From positions 1 through 64,000 of the forward strand of contig JAILLQ010000038.1 of the NCBI GenBank assembly GCA_024693045.1: a stretch of DNA of 64,000 nucleotides. Reading direction: 5' to 3'. Within the stretch, counting starts at the first letter, position 1. Every line of letters starts with the position of its first letter. The notes under the pieces are model-generated. The model was given only the letters and a program-made list of their open reading frames with translations, had not been told where the DNA came from and made no database searches. The translations under genes and the position numbers were made by a program. Of this stretch, positions 1 through 11,233 are shown in pieces. Source of the DNA: Treponema sp. Lineage in GTDB: Bacteria > Spirochaetota > Spirochaetia > Treponematales > Treponemataceae.

Positions 1-219
<219 letters not shown>

Positions 220-282
220 TTATTTCTAATTTAATGAATTTTACATTATTCGTCTACATATAATATCTTTCAAAAAAGTTAA

Positions 283-2868
283 TTAACTAAAAGAAAGACA
301 ATTTCCATCAGATGAAACTGAAATTGTAGAACCCTCATTAAATTTTCCGGCAAGCAATTCCTTTGAAAGAGGATTTTCGACCCAGTTTTGAACAGCTCTT
401 TTTACAGGTCGGGCACCAAAAGCTGGGTCATATCCTTTTTCGGAAAGGAAATCGATTGCAGAATCATCAAAATGAATTGAAATTCTCTTATCTTCAAGGC
501 GTCTGGCAAGACGGTCAAGCTGAATTTTTACAATTCCTCCAATGCATTCTTTTCCTAATTTCTGGAACATTACTATTTCATCTATACGGTTCAAAAATTC
601 CGGTCGGAAATGCTGTTTTAAAAGTCCGTCAATTCTTTCCTTTGTTTCAGATGAAATTTCAGAGGAAGATTCGTCAAGCAAAAATTCACTGCCAAGATTA
701 CTAGTCATAATAATAATCGTATTCTTGAAATCAACCACTCTTCCCTGGCCATCAGTTAAACGTCCGTCATCAAGTACCTGAAGCAAAACATTGAAAACAT
801 CTGGATGAGCTTTTTCAACTTCATCGAAGAGAACAACACTGTATGGTCTACGACGAACGGCTTCTGTAAGCTGGCCTCCTTCATCATAACCAACATATCC
901 CGGAGGTGCTCCAATAAGTCTAGAAACGCTGAATTTTTCCATGTACTCAGACATATCTATTCGAGTAAGAGCCTTTTCATCATTGAAAAGGAAATCTGCA
1001 AGAGTTTTTGCAAGTTCAGTTTTACCTACTCCAGTAGGTCCAATAAAGAGGAAGGAGCCCAGCGGTCTATTAGGATCACTTAAGCCACTTCGATTTCTGC
1101 GTATTGCATCACTGACAACCTGAACGGCTTCATTTTGCCCTATAACTCTTTTATGCAGAACATCTTCCAGTTGAAGATATTTCTGTTTTTCACTTGTCAT
1201 CATTTTGCTTACAGGTATTCCTGTCCAAGTCGATACAACTTTTGCTATGTCTTCTTCAGTAACACTCTGTCGTAACAGGCTTTCTCTTTCAGGATTAGCA
1301 TCCCTCTCTTTGTCGGCTTTTACAGCTTCTTCCAAATCTTTTTGTAAATTAGGAATGACACTGTATTTCAGTTCAGCAGCCTTTGCCAGATTTCCTTCAC
1401 GAGTGTATTTTTCCTCTTCAAAGCGGGCATTTTCAAGCTGTTCCTTTAAATTCCTGCTTTTATCAATAGAAGATTTTTCATTCTGCCACTGAAGTTTCAT
1501 AGCGTCTCTTTTAGAAGAAAAATCAGAAAGTTCTTTTTCGAGTTTTACAAGACGTTCCTTTGAAGCTTCATCATCTTCTTTTGAAAGAGACTGTTTTTCA
1601 ATCTGAAGCTGAAGAATTTTTCTTTCAACTTGGTCAAGTTCTGTAGGCTGACTTTCTATTTCCATCTTTAATCGGCTTGCAGCTTCATCAACAAGATCTA
1701 TAGCCTTATCAGGCATAAAACGATTAGTAATATACCTGTTAGAAAGAATGGCTGCACTGACCAAAGCTTCATCTTCGATAGTTACCCCGTGATGAATTTC
1801 ATATTTTTCCCTAAGGCCTCGTAAAATTGCTATGGTATCTTCTATTCCCGGTTCTGCACAGTAAACTTGCTGGAACCTTCGCTCAAGAGCTGCGTCTTTT
1901 TCAATGTATTTTCTATATTCATCTAAAGTTGTAGCCCCGATTACATGAAGTTCACCCCGGCTCAAGGCTGGTTTTAACAGATTTGAAGCATCCATACTGC
2001 CCTCACTTGCCCCGGCACCAACAATTGTATGAAGTTCATCTATAAAAAGAATAATCTGTCCTTCGGATTTTACGACTTCAGTAATTACAGCTTTAAGTCT
2101 TTCTTCAAACTCGCCACGGAATTTTGCTCCGGCAACAAGGCTTCCCATATCAAGAGAAAGGAGTCTCTTATCTTTTAAACTTTCCGGCACATCTCCGCTT
2201 GCAACGCGTCTGGCAAGCCCTTCTACAATAGCAGTCTTTCCAACCCCTGGTTCACCGATTAAAACTGGATTGTTTTTTGTACGGCGGCAAAGTACCTGCA
2301 TTACTCGACGAATTTCTTCATCCCTTCCGATTACAGGGTCAATTTTATCCTGGCGGGCACGGGCAGTTAAATCAGTACAATATTTTTCAAGACTTCTCAT
2401 CTTGCTTTCCGGATCCTGACTGTCTATCGTCTGATTACCCCTTACGCTTTTTAAAGCTTCTAAAATTGAATCTCGGTTTATGCCATTTTTTCTTAAAAGG
2501 TCTCCAACCCTGCTGTCAGAATCAGACATTGAAAGAAAAATATGCTCGCAGGAAAGGTACTGATCTTTAAGTGCAGCCATTTCACCTTCCGCTTTAGCAA
2601 GAACTTTCTGAGCCTGATCGGCAAGACGCATTTGAGTATTACCAGTAACCTTTGGAAACTGATTTAATAATTCTGTAACTTGGTTTTTAAGATTTTGTAG
2701 GGAAAGCCCGATTCTTTCTACAATAGGGGGAACAATTCCATCTTTTTGTGAAAGTAAAACTGACAAAAGATGTTCAAGCCCTATTTCTGAATGATCATTT
2801 CTCTGAGCAAGAGCACTGGCTTCCTGAAGTGCATCCTGCAGTTTAAGTGTAAAATGTTCGTAATCCAT
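283..2868 (-). CDS. clpB: ATP-dependent chaperone ClpB (likely start [10 protein letters not shown] at 2868; track ORF extends to 2895)
   Basis: Two AAA+ modules ([30 protein letters not shown]), Clp_N repeats, middle coiled coil; SD-like GGAGG upstream of the ATG at 2868. Confidence 0.96.
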   Translation of the reverse strand: MDYEHFTLKLQDALQEASALAQRNDHSEIGLEHLLSVLLSQKDGIVPPIVERIGLSLQNLKNQVTELLNQFPKVTGNTQMRLADQAQKVLAKAEGEMAALKDQYLSCEHIFLSMSDSDSRVGDLLRKNGINRDSILEALKSVRGNQTIDSQDPESKMRSLEKYCTDLTARARQDKIDPVIGRDEEIRRVMQVLCRRTKNNPVLIGEPGVGKTAIVEGLARRVASGDVPESLKDKRLLSLDMGSLVAGAKFRGEFEERLKAVITEVVKSEGQIILFIDELHTIVGAGASEGSMDASNLLKPALSRGELHVIGATTLDEYRKYIEKDAALERRFQQVYCAEPGIEDTIAILRGLREKYEIHHGVTIEDEALVSAAILSNRYITNRFMPDKAIDLVDEAASRLKMEIESQPTELDQVERKILQLQIEKQSLSKEDDEASKERLVKLEKELSDFSSKRDAMKLQWQNEKSSIDKSRNLKEQLENARFEEEKYTREGNLAKAAELKYSVIPNLQKDLEEAVKADKERDANPERESLLRQSVTEEDIAKVVSTWTGIPVSKMMTSEKQKYLQLEDVLHKRVIGQNEAVQVVSDAIRRNRSGLSDPNRPLGSFLFIGPTGVGKTELAKTLADFLFNDEKALTRIDMSEYMEKFSVSRLIGAPPGYVGYDEGGQLTEAVRRRPYSVVLFDEVEKAHPDVFNVLLQVLDDGRLTDGQGRVVDFKNTIIIMTSNLGSEFLLDESSSEISSETKERIDGLLKQHFRPEFLNRIDEIVMFQKLGKECIGGIVKIQLDRLARRLEDKRISIHFDDSAIDFLSEKGYDPAFGARPVKRAVQNWVENPLSKELLAGKFNEGSTISVSSDGNCLSFS

Positions 2869-2937
2869 AATTACCTCCAACATTTTTATCTTCACTGTTG
2901 AAAATAACTATGGATTAACAAAAGGACAAGTATTTTT

Positions 2938-3276
2938 TTATTCAGCGGAATCTGTTTTTTCTGCTTTCAATTTTTCCTCTCGAATGGCAATTTCAGAATC
3001 CAAACGACGTATTTCTTCCAAAATAGTAACAACAGCTTCCTCTCCAGCAGAAAGAACAGCTTTGTCGTCATCAAGGAATTTTTCAGCAGCAAGACGACCC
3101 AGTTTTTTAAGCTGTTCATCTTTCTTTACTTCCAGCTGATGCTGTTCGATTTTTATTACACTTTTATCGCTAAAATCCTGGACAGCATTACCAGCTTTTC
3201 CAAGAGCTTTTTTTGACGATTCCAAAAATTTATCCATTCCAGTTTTAAACTTTTCTTTCATTTCTTCTTTATCCAT
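2938..3276 (-). CDS. Small charged coiled-coil protein of unknown function (likely start MDKEEMKEKF)
   Basis: ORF with SD-like AAGGAGG just upstream of the ATG at 3276. Confidence 0.75.
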   Translation of the reverse strand: MDKEEMKEKFKTGMDKFLESSKKALGKAGNAVQDFSDKSVIKIEQHQLEVKKDEQLKKLGRLAAEKFLDDDKAVLSAGEEAVVTILEEIRRLDSEIAIREEKLKAEKTDSAE

Positions 3277-3381
3277 ATCATACCTCCTTCTGAATTTATA
3301 AATAGAATAAACAAGGTTACCTTTTAAATATACGCTCAAATTCTCCCATTGAAAAGGAAAATCTTTTTATTATTTTTATAC

Positions 3382-6300
3382 TTATGGTCTTTGTATTGCT
3401 ATTACTGTCAGGTCATCTTCCTGAACATCTTCCTTACAGAAGGCATAGTAGATGTAATTAGGATTTTTTGGCCTGATAATTTCACCTTTATCATCTTTTG
3501 GCTGAATTGCATAGGAATCATAAAGATTAAAATGATCTTTTAGGAAACGATCTATTGCTACATCAACTTCAACCCAATCCTTTTCACTTGCACTAGTCGG
3601 CTTGTAAAGACGGAAAACCTTTTCGATTGAAGCAAGAGCCGTAACGCATTCTTCAATGGTTCCCTGGCAATTTGAAAAATTAAATTCCAGTTTTTCACCC
3701 ACTGATGGATTCTGATCTTTCGTAAGAGAGTATGAAGAACGGTTAAGTAACGCCATTACTATGTCATTTACTCGATTTTCGCCAAATTCTTCCTTATCAA
3801 CTTCCCACTCAAGATTTCCATAAGAGTCTACAATCTGAACTCCCTCGCTATCGAGTTTAGGCTTCATAATTGCAGAATAATCAAATTTTCTTTTTGCTCG
3901 TCCGTTTTCTTCAATACCGTCTGTATAGAGTAAAAGTATATCTTTGCTCTTAAGATTAGATTTTTCAACTTTAAAACCACCCTTCATATCAACCATAAAT
4001 GTAGGGAATGGCCCAAGAGCTGGAGTTTCCACCAGTTCCTTTCGTTCTAAAAGTTTTCTTGAAGAAGAATATATGCGGAAAATCTTATCCCCCGCATGAC
4101 TCATATAAACATCTCCTGTTTTTGAATCATAGAGACAAATTACCATAGCTACGAATTTACCCTTTATGTTCAAGGATTCAAGGAAATCGTTTGCTCTGTT
4201 CAAAAATTCGTTCAGACGGGTACCATCTTTATTGAAGTTCCAGTTTTCCGCCCATTTTTTGTACAAGGTTGCTATTATTGTAACAAGAATTCCTGCTGGA
4301 GCTGCGTGGCCAGAAGCATCGCATTTAACCGAAACATAAAAGCGGTCATCCAGTTTCTTAAAATCAAAATAGTCCCCAGAAACCCCTGCAGCCCCCTTAT
4401 AATAGGCAAATTCAAAAACATTTTTGTCTTCGATACGAGAAATATTCTGTTTTACATTACCAGAAAGAGGTTCTAGAGGAACTAATCCCTGCTGAATTTC
4501 AGAGGCGTTTAACTGAAGATTCAATTCACGGGCATTAAAACCTAAATCCCTTTGCAAGCGGTTTACAGATTCACCAAGACGACCGATTTCGTTATTCGGA
4601 AGATTCTTAATTTCATTTCTTAAAAGAAGTTCCTTGTTATTTTCTTCGGAAATCTCTTTTACAACACTTTCAAGATGACTTATCGGCTTTACCATTCTTA
4701 CTGCAAAAATAATGGCAGATATAATTCCTACAAGAATAGAGAAAAGAGCGATATAAAGAACCGAATAACTGATAGTCTTAATTGAATTGTTAAGTTCATT
4801 AATCAAGGATGAAGTATCAATTCGAATAAAAACAAAACCTCTAACGAATTCAGTTGATTTTCCGCTTCTGAACAAAACCGGTCTGTAGAAGAAATAATCG
4901 GTAATTTCCCCGTCAATACGGTTTTTATCGAACTCAGGTATAGAACCAATGGATTTTGAGGCAAGCTCTGTTAGTTTTGTGTTTATATCAATATTGATAG
5001 CCTGCATCTGGGCATTTAATTCTTTTTTAAGGGAAGACTTTGCCCTGGCACTTTCCTGACTCAATTCTGATAATTTTTTTACCTGTTCTCCACAGAGTTT
5101 TACAGCTTCTTCATTTATAAGTCCTACGATTTCCTGAAATTTCTGAACAGAATCGCTGTCTTTCGAAAGCATCGAGCGCCCCGGAATGAAAGAAGTTTTT
5201 CTACTGTTCAGCATATCAATTTTTTCTGTAATGTTCTTGTCGTTTGAAGCCCATACATACAGAGGTAAGTTCTGTTTTTTTCCATCGAATGTGGAATCAG
5301 GGTAACCTGCGATAGTTACATATTGAGCTTCACTTACGGAACTAATCTGCCTTGGAAGCTGGCTGAGTTCAAGTATATCTTCTGAAGGCAGATATGAGCG
5401 GGAACCAGTTGCAATAGAAGAAAGCAAAACCCCTACCCTGTCGTTCAAACCATTTGCCAGAGTTCTGTTTTGATTTCTGATCATCTGAACACCAAGAATA
5501 AGAGTCAAAAGCACGATAATAAACACTACAAGAGAAATTGTGAAACCAGCTAGACTCTGCTTTAAACTTCCCTTTCGCTTTTTATTTTCTGCAAATACAG
5601 TTTCCATAAGAACTCCTTTTGATACTTGAGAGACAAGTTTTCTAACGGCAAAAAGCTCTCTGCAATTTTTTAGGAACTCGATTCCAAAGGCAACGATTCC
5701 GATTGCAGAAAGAATTAAAAGAATAAAAACAAGGGCACTTGTAATATAAAGCCTGTATTTATATGTTTTTGTTATAGCCCGCCATTTTGGCTTATAGTAA
5801 TAATCGTTTTCAATTTTAACAGTTCCATTAGTTTCTATCTTGAGAGCGGCCTTCTTTGTCATACAGAGGCCACGATCAGAATGAATAAGACCTACATAAT
5901 AAGAACCTTCATCCAGTTCAGAACCAAGATTAATTCCACTTATTTTCTCATTAGAAGAAACTTTAAAGCCTTTTTCGGCTGCGGTAACTACAATATCATA
6001 AGGAGCCTTTCCATCAGAATCGATAATAACTTTGGTAATAGTACCGTCAACAGTAAAGTCTTTACCGATTATATCTATTGCTACATCTCCAAAAATAGAT
6101 TCCTGCTTATTTATCTTATAAATTTGAGTTAACGGAGCGTACTTATTAACAACAAAAGCTACTTTTTCAGACTGCCCTACATGACCTGCCAAATCTATTG
6201 CAGCCACAGTCAGAACATAAAGCCCATTTTCGATATTTGTGTATTTTAAAACCGGGAAATTTACTCTTATATCATTAGAAAGATGACGCTCTTTTTCTAT

Positions 6301-8067
6301 CTGTTTTGAATTACTTGCCAGTAAATTACTGCAGTATTCTTCAGCCCCGCTTCTCTTTATATTAAGTGGATGTTTTGGTGTTGAATAATATTTGTGATTG
6401 ATTCCACATATTCGGTTTAAGGAATAATTATAGCCTGCGATATCATCATCACTTTCATCTGGCTTCCACTTTATCGAAGGTGACCTTTCTGCAAGGAATC
6501 CAGCGTTATCCTTTTGCAATTCTTCAAAAACAACCGCCTTTGGTGGAGTTAAGTCCAGACTGTAGCAGAATTCACTAGACTTTGACCAGTTTCCTGCCCG
6601 GTCCATTACGCGGACTTTTAAATACCAATCGCCTTCATCCTGAGCCGTTAAATTCAAAACTGTTGAAGAAGGTAACCTTAAATCATTTTCATCCAAAAGA
6701 GGCTGAAAATCTTTATCTTTTGACCAGCTGTAAACATAACCATCTATTCCTGAAGAATCTTTTGGCAATGTGATTTTAAACTTCACTTTTTGATTTTTAG
6801 TTCGCTGACCTTCCCTATACTTTTCTGCGCTAATAGCAGCCTGGGCGCATGTTGAATCTGGAGCCATATAGCGAATTCTATTTTTTCCCCCGGAATATGA
6901 TTCCTGCCAGACAAAAGCACAATGGTTTCTAAATTTCAAAGGTACAGGATTCCTGCAGGAACCAGAAGCAGCTTCGATTCTTTCTCTTTTCCAGGTAAAA
7001 CCATCTTTTACAGCATAATAAACGGTTTCTAATCTTCCGCTCTGAGAAAACCAGGTTGCATACAAATTATCATCTAGAGAAAAAAGTTGAACCTGACGGG
7101 CATTACCTTCATCTATGATAGTTTCTGCAGAGCGAGGAATTATTCCATTCCTGTCGATAAGAGCATAACAAATTGTTGAATTATCTGAACCAGAAGAATT
7201 GCGCTCCCAGGCAAGGTGAACTTCATCATCCTTAACAAAAGCAAAAGGAAGTTGATTGTCAAAAGAAGAATAATCATCCTGCTTGAATTCAAAAGAATCA
7301 TCTCCAGAAATCAGTACAGGTTCACTCCAGGAAGAATAATCATCTGCTGCGAAGGAAGAAAAAAGCTGGTATGTAACAAACCCTTTATTTTGCAGCTGAG
7401 TTTGAAAAATCAGATAGTTTCCAGATTCACAGGAAGCGAGAACAGGAGAGAAAGAATTTTTATACTTTTCGTCCATAAAAACCTGACGGAAATCAGACCA
7501 ATCCTGACCATTTACGGAAGAAGCCCCATAAATGTAAAAGTTATGAGTCATTATTGAACTAGTTCCACCAAGATTTTCCTGTTTTGCAAGAGAACAGAAA
7601 AGAAGAAAAGTTCCTCCCCGGGTAGCATAAATTTTTGGAGCAATAAATTCCGCCTTTTGAACCGGAAAATCATGTTTTATGAAAGTTGAACAAGCATCGT
7701 TAGAAAGAAATGTAGAAATCTGAGATTCAGAAGAAAGAGCTACTACGACAACTTTTCCGCTTTCTGAAACCGCAACCGAATATAAATCAGGAATTTCTCC
7801 AGAATATGAAAATGGACCTGCAAATTTTCGATTAATTGAAGTCTTACCATCTGAATTAATTTTAAGCACGCTCAGATATATTTTTTTTGAAGAAGAATCG
7901 ATTTCCTGCCAGAAAGCATAAGATTCGTCCTTATAAGAAAGGGAGCGAGGAAATCTAGCTTCTCCAGAAGATATTGTTTTTGCTTCTTCCCAGTAAAATT
8001 CTTGAGAAAAAACTGGTAACGAGAAAAAGAGAAATGCAAAAAACAATATAATTTTTTTTATCTGCAT
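3382..8067 (-). CDS. Large membrane receptor-type PP2C/SpoIIE (RsbU-like) serine/threonine phosphatase with HAMP
   Basis: Signal peptide MQIKKIILFFAFLFFSLPVFSQ, long extracytoplasmic region, TM helices, HAMP-like segment, then PP2C motifs GDYFDF, CDASGHAAPAGIL, LLLYTDGIEENG, DDLTVIAIQ. Start at 8067 avoids overlap with the upstream gene. Confidence 0.9.
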   Translation of the reverse strand: MQIKKIILFFAFLFFSLPVFSQEFYWEEAKTISSGEARFPRSLSYKDESYAFWQEIDSSSKKIYLSVLKINSDGKTSINRKFAGPFSYSGEIPDLYSVAVSESGKVVVVALSSESQISTFLSNDACSTFIKHDFPVQKAEFIAPKIYATRGGTFLLFCSLAKQENLGGTSSIMTHNFYIYGASSVNGQDWSDFRQVFMDEKYKNSFSPVLASCESGNYLIFQTQLQNKGFVTYQLFSSFAADDYSSWSEPVLISGDDSFEFKQDDYSSFDNQLPFAFVKDDEVHLAWERNSSGSDNSTICYALIDRNGIIPRSAETIIDEGNARQVQLFSLDDNLYATWFSQSGRLETVYYAVKDGFTWKRERIEAASGSCRNPVPLKFRNHCAFVWQESYSGGKNRIRYMAPDSTCAQAAISAEKYREGQRTKNQKVKFKITLPKDSSGIDGYVYSWSKDKDFQPLLDENDLRLPSSTVLNLTAQDEGDWYLKVRVMDRAGNWSKSSEFCYSLDLTPPKAVVFEELQKDNAGFLAERSPSIKWKPDESDDDIAGYNYSLNRICGINHKYYSTPKHPLNIKRSGAEEYCSNLLASNSKQIEKERHLSNDIRVNFPVLKYTNIENGLYVLTVAAIDLAGHVGQSEKVAFVVNKYAPLTQIYKINKQESIFGDVAIDIIGKDFTVDGTITKVIIDSDGKAPYDIVVTAAEKGFKVSSNEKISGINLGSELDEGSYYVGLIHSDRGLCMTKKAALKIETNGTVKIENDYYYKPKWRAITKTYKYRLYITSALVFILLILSAIGIVAFGIEFLKNCRELFAVRKLVSQVSKGVLMETVFAENKKRKGSLKQSLAGFTISLVVFIIVLLTLILGVQMIRNQNRTLANGLNDRVGVLLSSIATGSRSYLPSEDILELSQLPRQISSVSEAQYVTIAGYPDSTFDGKKQNLPLYVWASNDKNITEKIDMLNSRKTSFIPGRSMLSKDSDSVQKFQEIVGLINEEAVKLCGEQVKKLSELSQESARAKSSLKKELNAQMQAINIDINTKLTELASKSIGSIPEFDKNRIDGEITDYFFYRPVLFRSGKSTEFVRGFVFIRIDTSSLINELNNSIKTISYSVLYIALFSILVGIISAIIFAVRMVKPISHLESVVKEISEENNKELLLRNEIKNLPNNEIGRLGESVNRLQRDLGFNARELNLQLNASEIQQGLVPLEPLSGNVKQNISRIEDKNVFEFAYYKGAAGVSGDYFDFKKLDDRFYVSVKCDASGHAAPAGILVTIIATLYKKWAENWNFNKDGTRLNEFLNRANDFLESLNIKGKFVAMVICLYDSKTGDVYMSHAGDKIFRIYSSSRKLLERKELVETPALGPFPTFMVDMKGGFKVEKSNLKSKDILLLYTDGIEENGRAKRKFDYSAIMKPKLDSEGVQIVDSYGNLEWEVDKEEFGENRVNDIVMALLNRSSYSLTKDQNPSVGEKLEFNFSNCQGTIEECVTALASIEKVFRLYKPTSASEKDWVEVDVAIDRFLKDHFNLYDSYAIQPKDDKGEIIRPKNPNYIYYAFCKEDVQEDDLTVIAIQRP

Positions 8068-8068
8068 A

Positions 8069-11000
8069 TTAAATAAGTTCTGCCTTAATTCGTTTTCTGA
8101 GTTTATCGATTTTATCAGTACGGTTCTGACTATTCTGCCATATTTGCTCCATAATTTCGTTTGCACCCGCATAATCAAATGCATTGTAACGATCCAGAGC
8201 TTCCTGATACTTTTCGTTTACCTCGAAAGTTACATTTACAACCTGAGAATCAAGTTTAACACGAATTCTATTTTTTAGCGACTTAGCTTCTTTATTTTCA
8301 CTATATTTTGCGAGTGCCTGGTCAGCTTTTGCCATAGCCTGCTTTAACAGAGTCTGGTTGGTTCCAGCCTTGTTGAAAATGTTTCTCGCCTCGGCAAGGA
8401 GTTTTGAAGATTCAGCCTTACTTGTATCCGTAATACGAACCTTAATCCCAATTTCATATTCAATTTCAAGAATAAGCTCTTTCAAGCCCGGATAATTTGG
8501 ATTCATTTCAGCAAGATCTTTGAGTTCCCCATAAACTTCAAGCTGCTTGTCCTTTTTCTTGTAATCAATCTTTGCCTGCTCAATTTTGATTTTGAATCTT
8601 TCTGCAAATCTACCCGGATCCTGGAACTGCTGAATCTTGAGCCGAAGAATATTTGCATCCTTATTCTTAGGAGCAATAGATTTAAGTTCATCAAGTTTTT
8701 TCAAAGCCTTATTGAATTCTTCAACAGCCTCTGGATTTTTGCCTTTTTTAGAAAGAGTCAGCCCCTTATCATAATTTTGGTTAGCAATACTTAAAATCTG
8801 AGTGATTTCACTAACTTTATCTGTAGGGTATCTTCCGTTATTTGCAAGCAGAGCAATTTCTACAATCGAACTGAGGTTTGAAATTTCTCCGTTATCAATT
8901 TCAGGGAATACAACATTCCATCTTTCTTTAGCTCGATTCAGATAATCCTGAGCTTCATTGTAATTGTCATTTCTGTATTCCTGATTTGCCTTTACAATAA
9001 GATTATCAACTTCATCAAAGATATAAACTTTCTGCTTGTCCTTAATTTCTGTCAGGAGATTTGTAACAGCCAGAGAACTGCTACGACTAAATTCTTCATC
9101 ATAGTTATCTTTAAGAGATTCAATATAGTAATCGCTGGCCTTGTAAGCCTGGTCGGTAGCTCGATCAAAGTTTTCACGAGAAAGAGATTTTCTTGAGTCT
9201 TTCATAGATTCATCACCCTTTCTCCTGTTTGTTTCAGCCCTTTTTACAAGTTTTTCAGCCGTAACAAGAGTTTCTCTAGATTCGATTACAACATTATCCA
9301 GACGGTTAATAGAATCTGCTATTGAAGTCGAATAATCCCAATAAGACGGGGAATAGGCACTTTCAATTTTTTTCTGTCCGTCCACAAGAACTTTTTTCGA
9401 TTTTGTGATAAAGGTAGTCAATTCTCCGGTTAAAACAACAGCCTTTTGAGAATAGCGTCGGGAATTTCCAGAAGCAGGATCTCCGTTTACAAGTTTACCA
9501 ATATTCTTTGCTTCCGCCTCTGCTCTTTCAACATAGGAAGTACCACAATCTGCATAATGTTTTGCAAGGAGCACATACACTCGAGACAGAGCCTCATCAG
9601 CATAAGAAAGAACAGCTTCTTCAAAGTCCAGAGAAGTTGCTTCTATTTTATCCCATTCGATAATATCGTCTTTAATATCAATTCCCGGACTTTTCCTTTT
9701 TTCCGAATTTTTACTAGGAATTCTAGTAAGCTGTTCCTTGTAAAGGGAGCCCCAGTTTGATTTTCTGTAGGAATTACTTTCAATGCTTTTCCTAATTCCG
9801 TCAATTGCAACAACAGAACTAAGCATATCCCCAGAAAAAGCAGAACCAACTAATTCTTCGTCAATAGCATTTTTGCGTTCAGAAATCTGAACAGCCTTAT
9901 CCCTGTAGCTATAAATCTCCAAAATATCGGAAACAATTTTTTCGGTTACAGACGCAAGACCTTCAACATAATCAACAGAAATATTGTAGTTTGGATAAGT
10001 CGGCCGATATTCTTTACCATCATCATTTTTTAAGAGGGAATAAAGTCCATTTACAGCCTTTGCGTAATTAGAATATTTTTTGATTTTTATGAGCAGAGCC
10101 TTATCAGGAAGAGAACCTAAAGCCCGGAACTTTTCAATTGAGTTTGCATCAGAAAACAAAGCAGCAAGAGAATTGATTTCTGCTGCACTAACAGCCTTCA
10201 TTTTTTCTACGGCTATGTTCCACTCTGCATCAATTGCTCCAAGAATTCCGTGATCAGGGTCATCTAGTTCTTTCCAGCCGTATACACAACCAACTGCAAG
10301 CCCCGGATATTCCTTTCCGTGAAGCAGGAATACATCCTGACTGTCCTTAGAGCTTTTCTTTGCCTTACCTTTTAGAGAAAGGGATTCCTTTTCATAAGTT
10401 TTCAAAGCAAGTCCACAATCATTCACTTCGTTTCGAATTTTTGCAAAGTCAGTAAAAACAGAACGAACACTTGAAAGACAGGAATCAATTTGATTTTCAT
10501 TTCCACCTTTAATTGCTTTAATGTAAGCTTCTACAGAAGATTCAAGTTTAGCTGAAAGAGATTCCACCTGAGAAGAAAGGGAAAGCAAGCGGGTAATTTG
10601 ATTTTCCGTATTAGCAACAATTGCAGAACCACTAAAATTCAACGAAAAGTTTTCCTTAAGGATTTCAAAACCTTCCACTGCTTTTACAGCGGCCTCTCCG
10701 TATTTTTTTTCAGCAATAAGTTTTTTTGTTTTATTCTGAATGGAACTATACTTGTACATAGAAACCAGATAGTTTGTATCTTCAACAACTTTTAATCTCG
10801 GATCAGAAGGGTTTCTTTCGATTTTGAGGATATTGTCAGTAATTAATTTTAGTTCTTCTTCTTTACCTTCTTCCCCACTTTTAATAACTTTCATCAGTTG
10901 ATTTACACTGTCTGTATAAGAATCCCTTTCCTTCAAAACCCTTGAAAGTCTGGCCTGTACAGCATCAAATTCTTCAGGATAAGCTGCAAAATACTTATTA

Positions 11001-11161
11001 AGTTCTTCAATAGCTCTTGAAAAATCTTTTTTATCCTGGGATAAAATCAACTGATCAATTTCAGCTAGAGACATTACGCCTTCAACCAGTTTTTTTTCCT
11101 TGCCAAAAAAAGTAAAAATTGAGAAAAATATAAGTGTGAAAAATAATGTTTTCTTAAACAT
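8069..11161 (-). CDS. Large periplasmic TPR/coiled-coil repeat protein
   Basis: Signal peptide MFKKTLFFTLIFFSIFTFFG; helical repeats (e.g. ANQNYDKGLTLSKKGKNPEAVEEFNKALKKLDELKSIAPKNKDA). Confidence 0.8.
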   Translation of the reverse strand: MFKKTLFFTLIFFSIFTFFGKEKKLVEGVMSLAEIDQLILSQDKKDFSRAIEELNKYFAAYPEEFDAVQARLSRVLKERDSYTDSVNQLMKVIKSGEEGKEEELKLITDNILKIERNPSDPRLKVVEDTNYLVSMYKYSSIQNKTKKLIAEKKYGEAAVKAVEGFEILKENFSLNFSGSAIVANTENQITRLLSLSSQVESLSAKLESSVEAYIKAIKGGNENQIDSCLSSVRSVFTDFAKIRNEVNDCGLALKTYEKESLSLKGKAKKSSKDSQDVFLLHGKEYPGLAVGCVYGWKELDDPDHGILGAIDAEWNIAVEKMKAVSAAEINSLAALFSDANSIEKFRALGSLPDKALLIKIKKYSNYAKAVNGLYSLLKNDDGKEYRPTYPNYNISVDYVEGLASVTEKIVSDILEIYSYRDKAVQISERKNAIDEELVGSAFSGDMLSSVVAIDGIRKSIESNSYRKSNWGSLYKEQLTRIPSKNSEKRKSPGIDIKDDIIEWDKIEATSLDFEEAVLSYADEALSRVYVLLAKHYADCGTSYVERAEAEAKNIGKLVNGDPASGNSRRYSQKAVVLTGELTTFITKSKKVLVDGQKKIESAYSPSYWDYSTSIADSINRLDNVVIESRETLVTAEKLVKRAETNRRKGDESMKDSRKSLSRENFDRATDQAYKASDYYIESLKDNYDEEFSRSSSLAVTNLLTEIKDKQKVYIFDEVDNLIVKANQEYRNDNYNEAQDYLNRAKERWNVVFPEIDNGEISNLSSIVEIALLANNGRYPTDKVSEITQILSIANQNYDKGLTLSKKGKNPEAVEEFNKALKKLDELKSIAPKNKDANILRLKIQQFQDPGRFAERFKIKIEQAKIDYKKKDKQLEVYGELKDLAEMNPNYPGLKELILEIEYEIGIKVRITDTSKAESSKLLAEARNIFNKAGTNQTLLKQAMAKADQALAKYSENKEAKSLKNRIRVKLDSQVVNVTFEVNEKYQEALDRYNAFDYAGANEIMEQIWQNSQNRTDKIDKLRKRIKAELI

Positions 11162-11233
11162 TTCCTTCTTTGATTTTCGGTAGTTTACATATAGAATATA
11201 CGAAAAATAGTCGAAGATAAATAAGAAGATACT

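Noticed and set aside
2869-2937. CIRCE/HrcA operator upstream of clpB
   Set aside because: No TTAGCACTC-N9-GAGTGCTAA-like repeat found.
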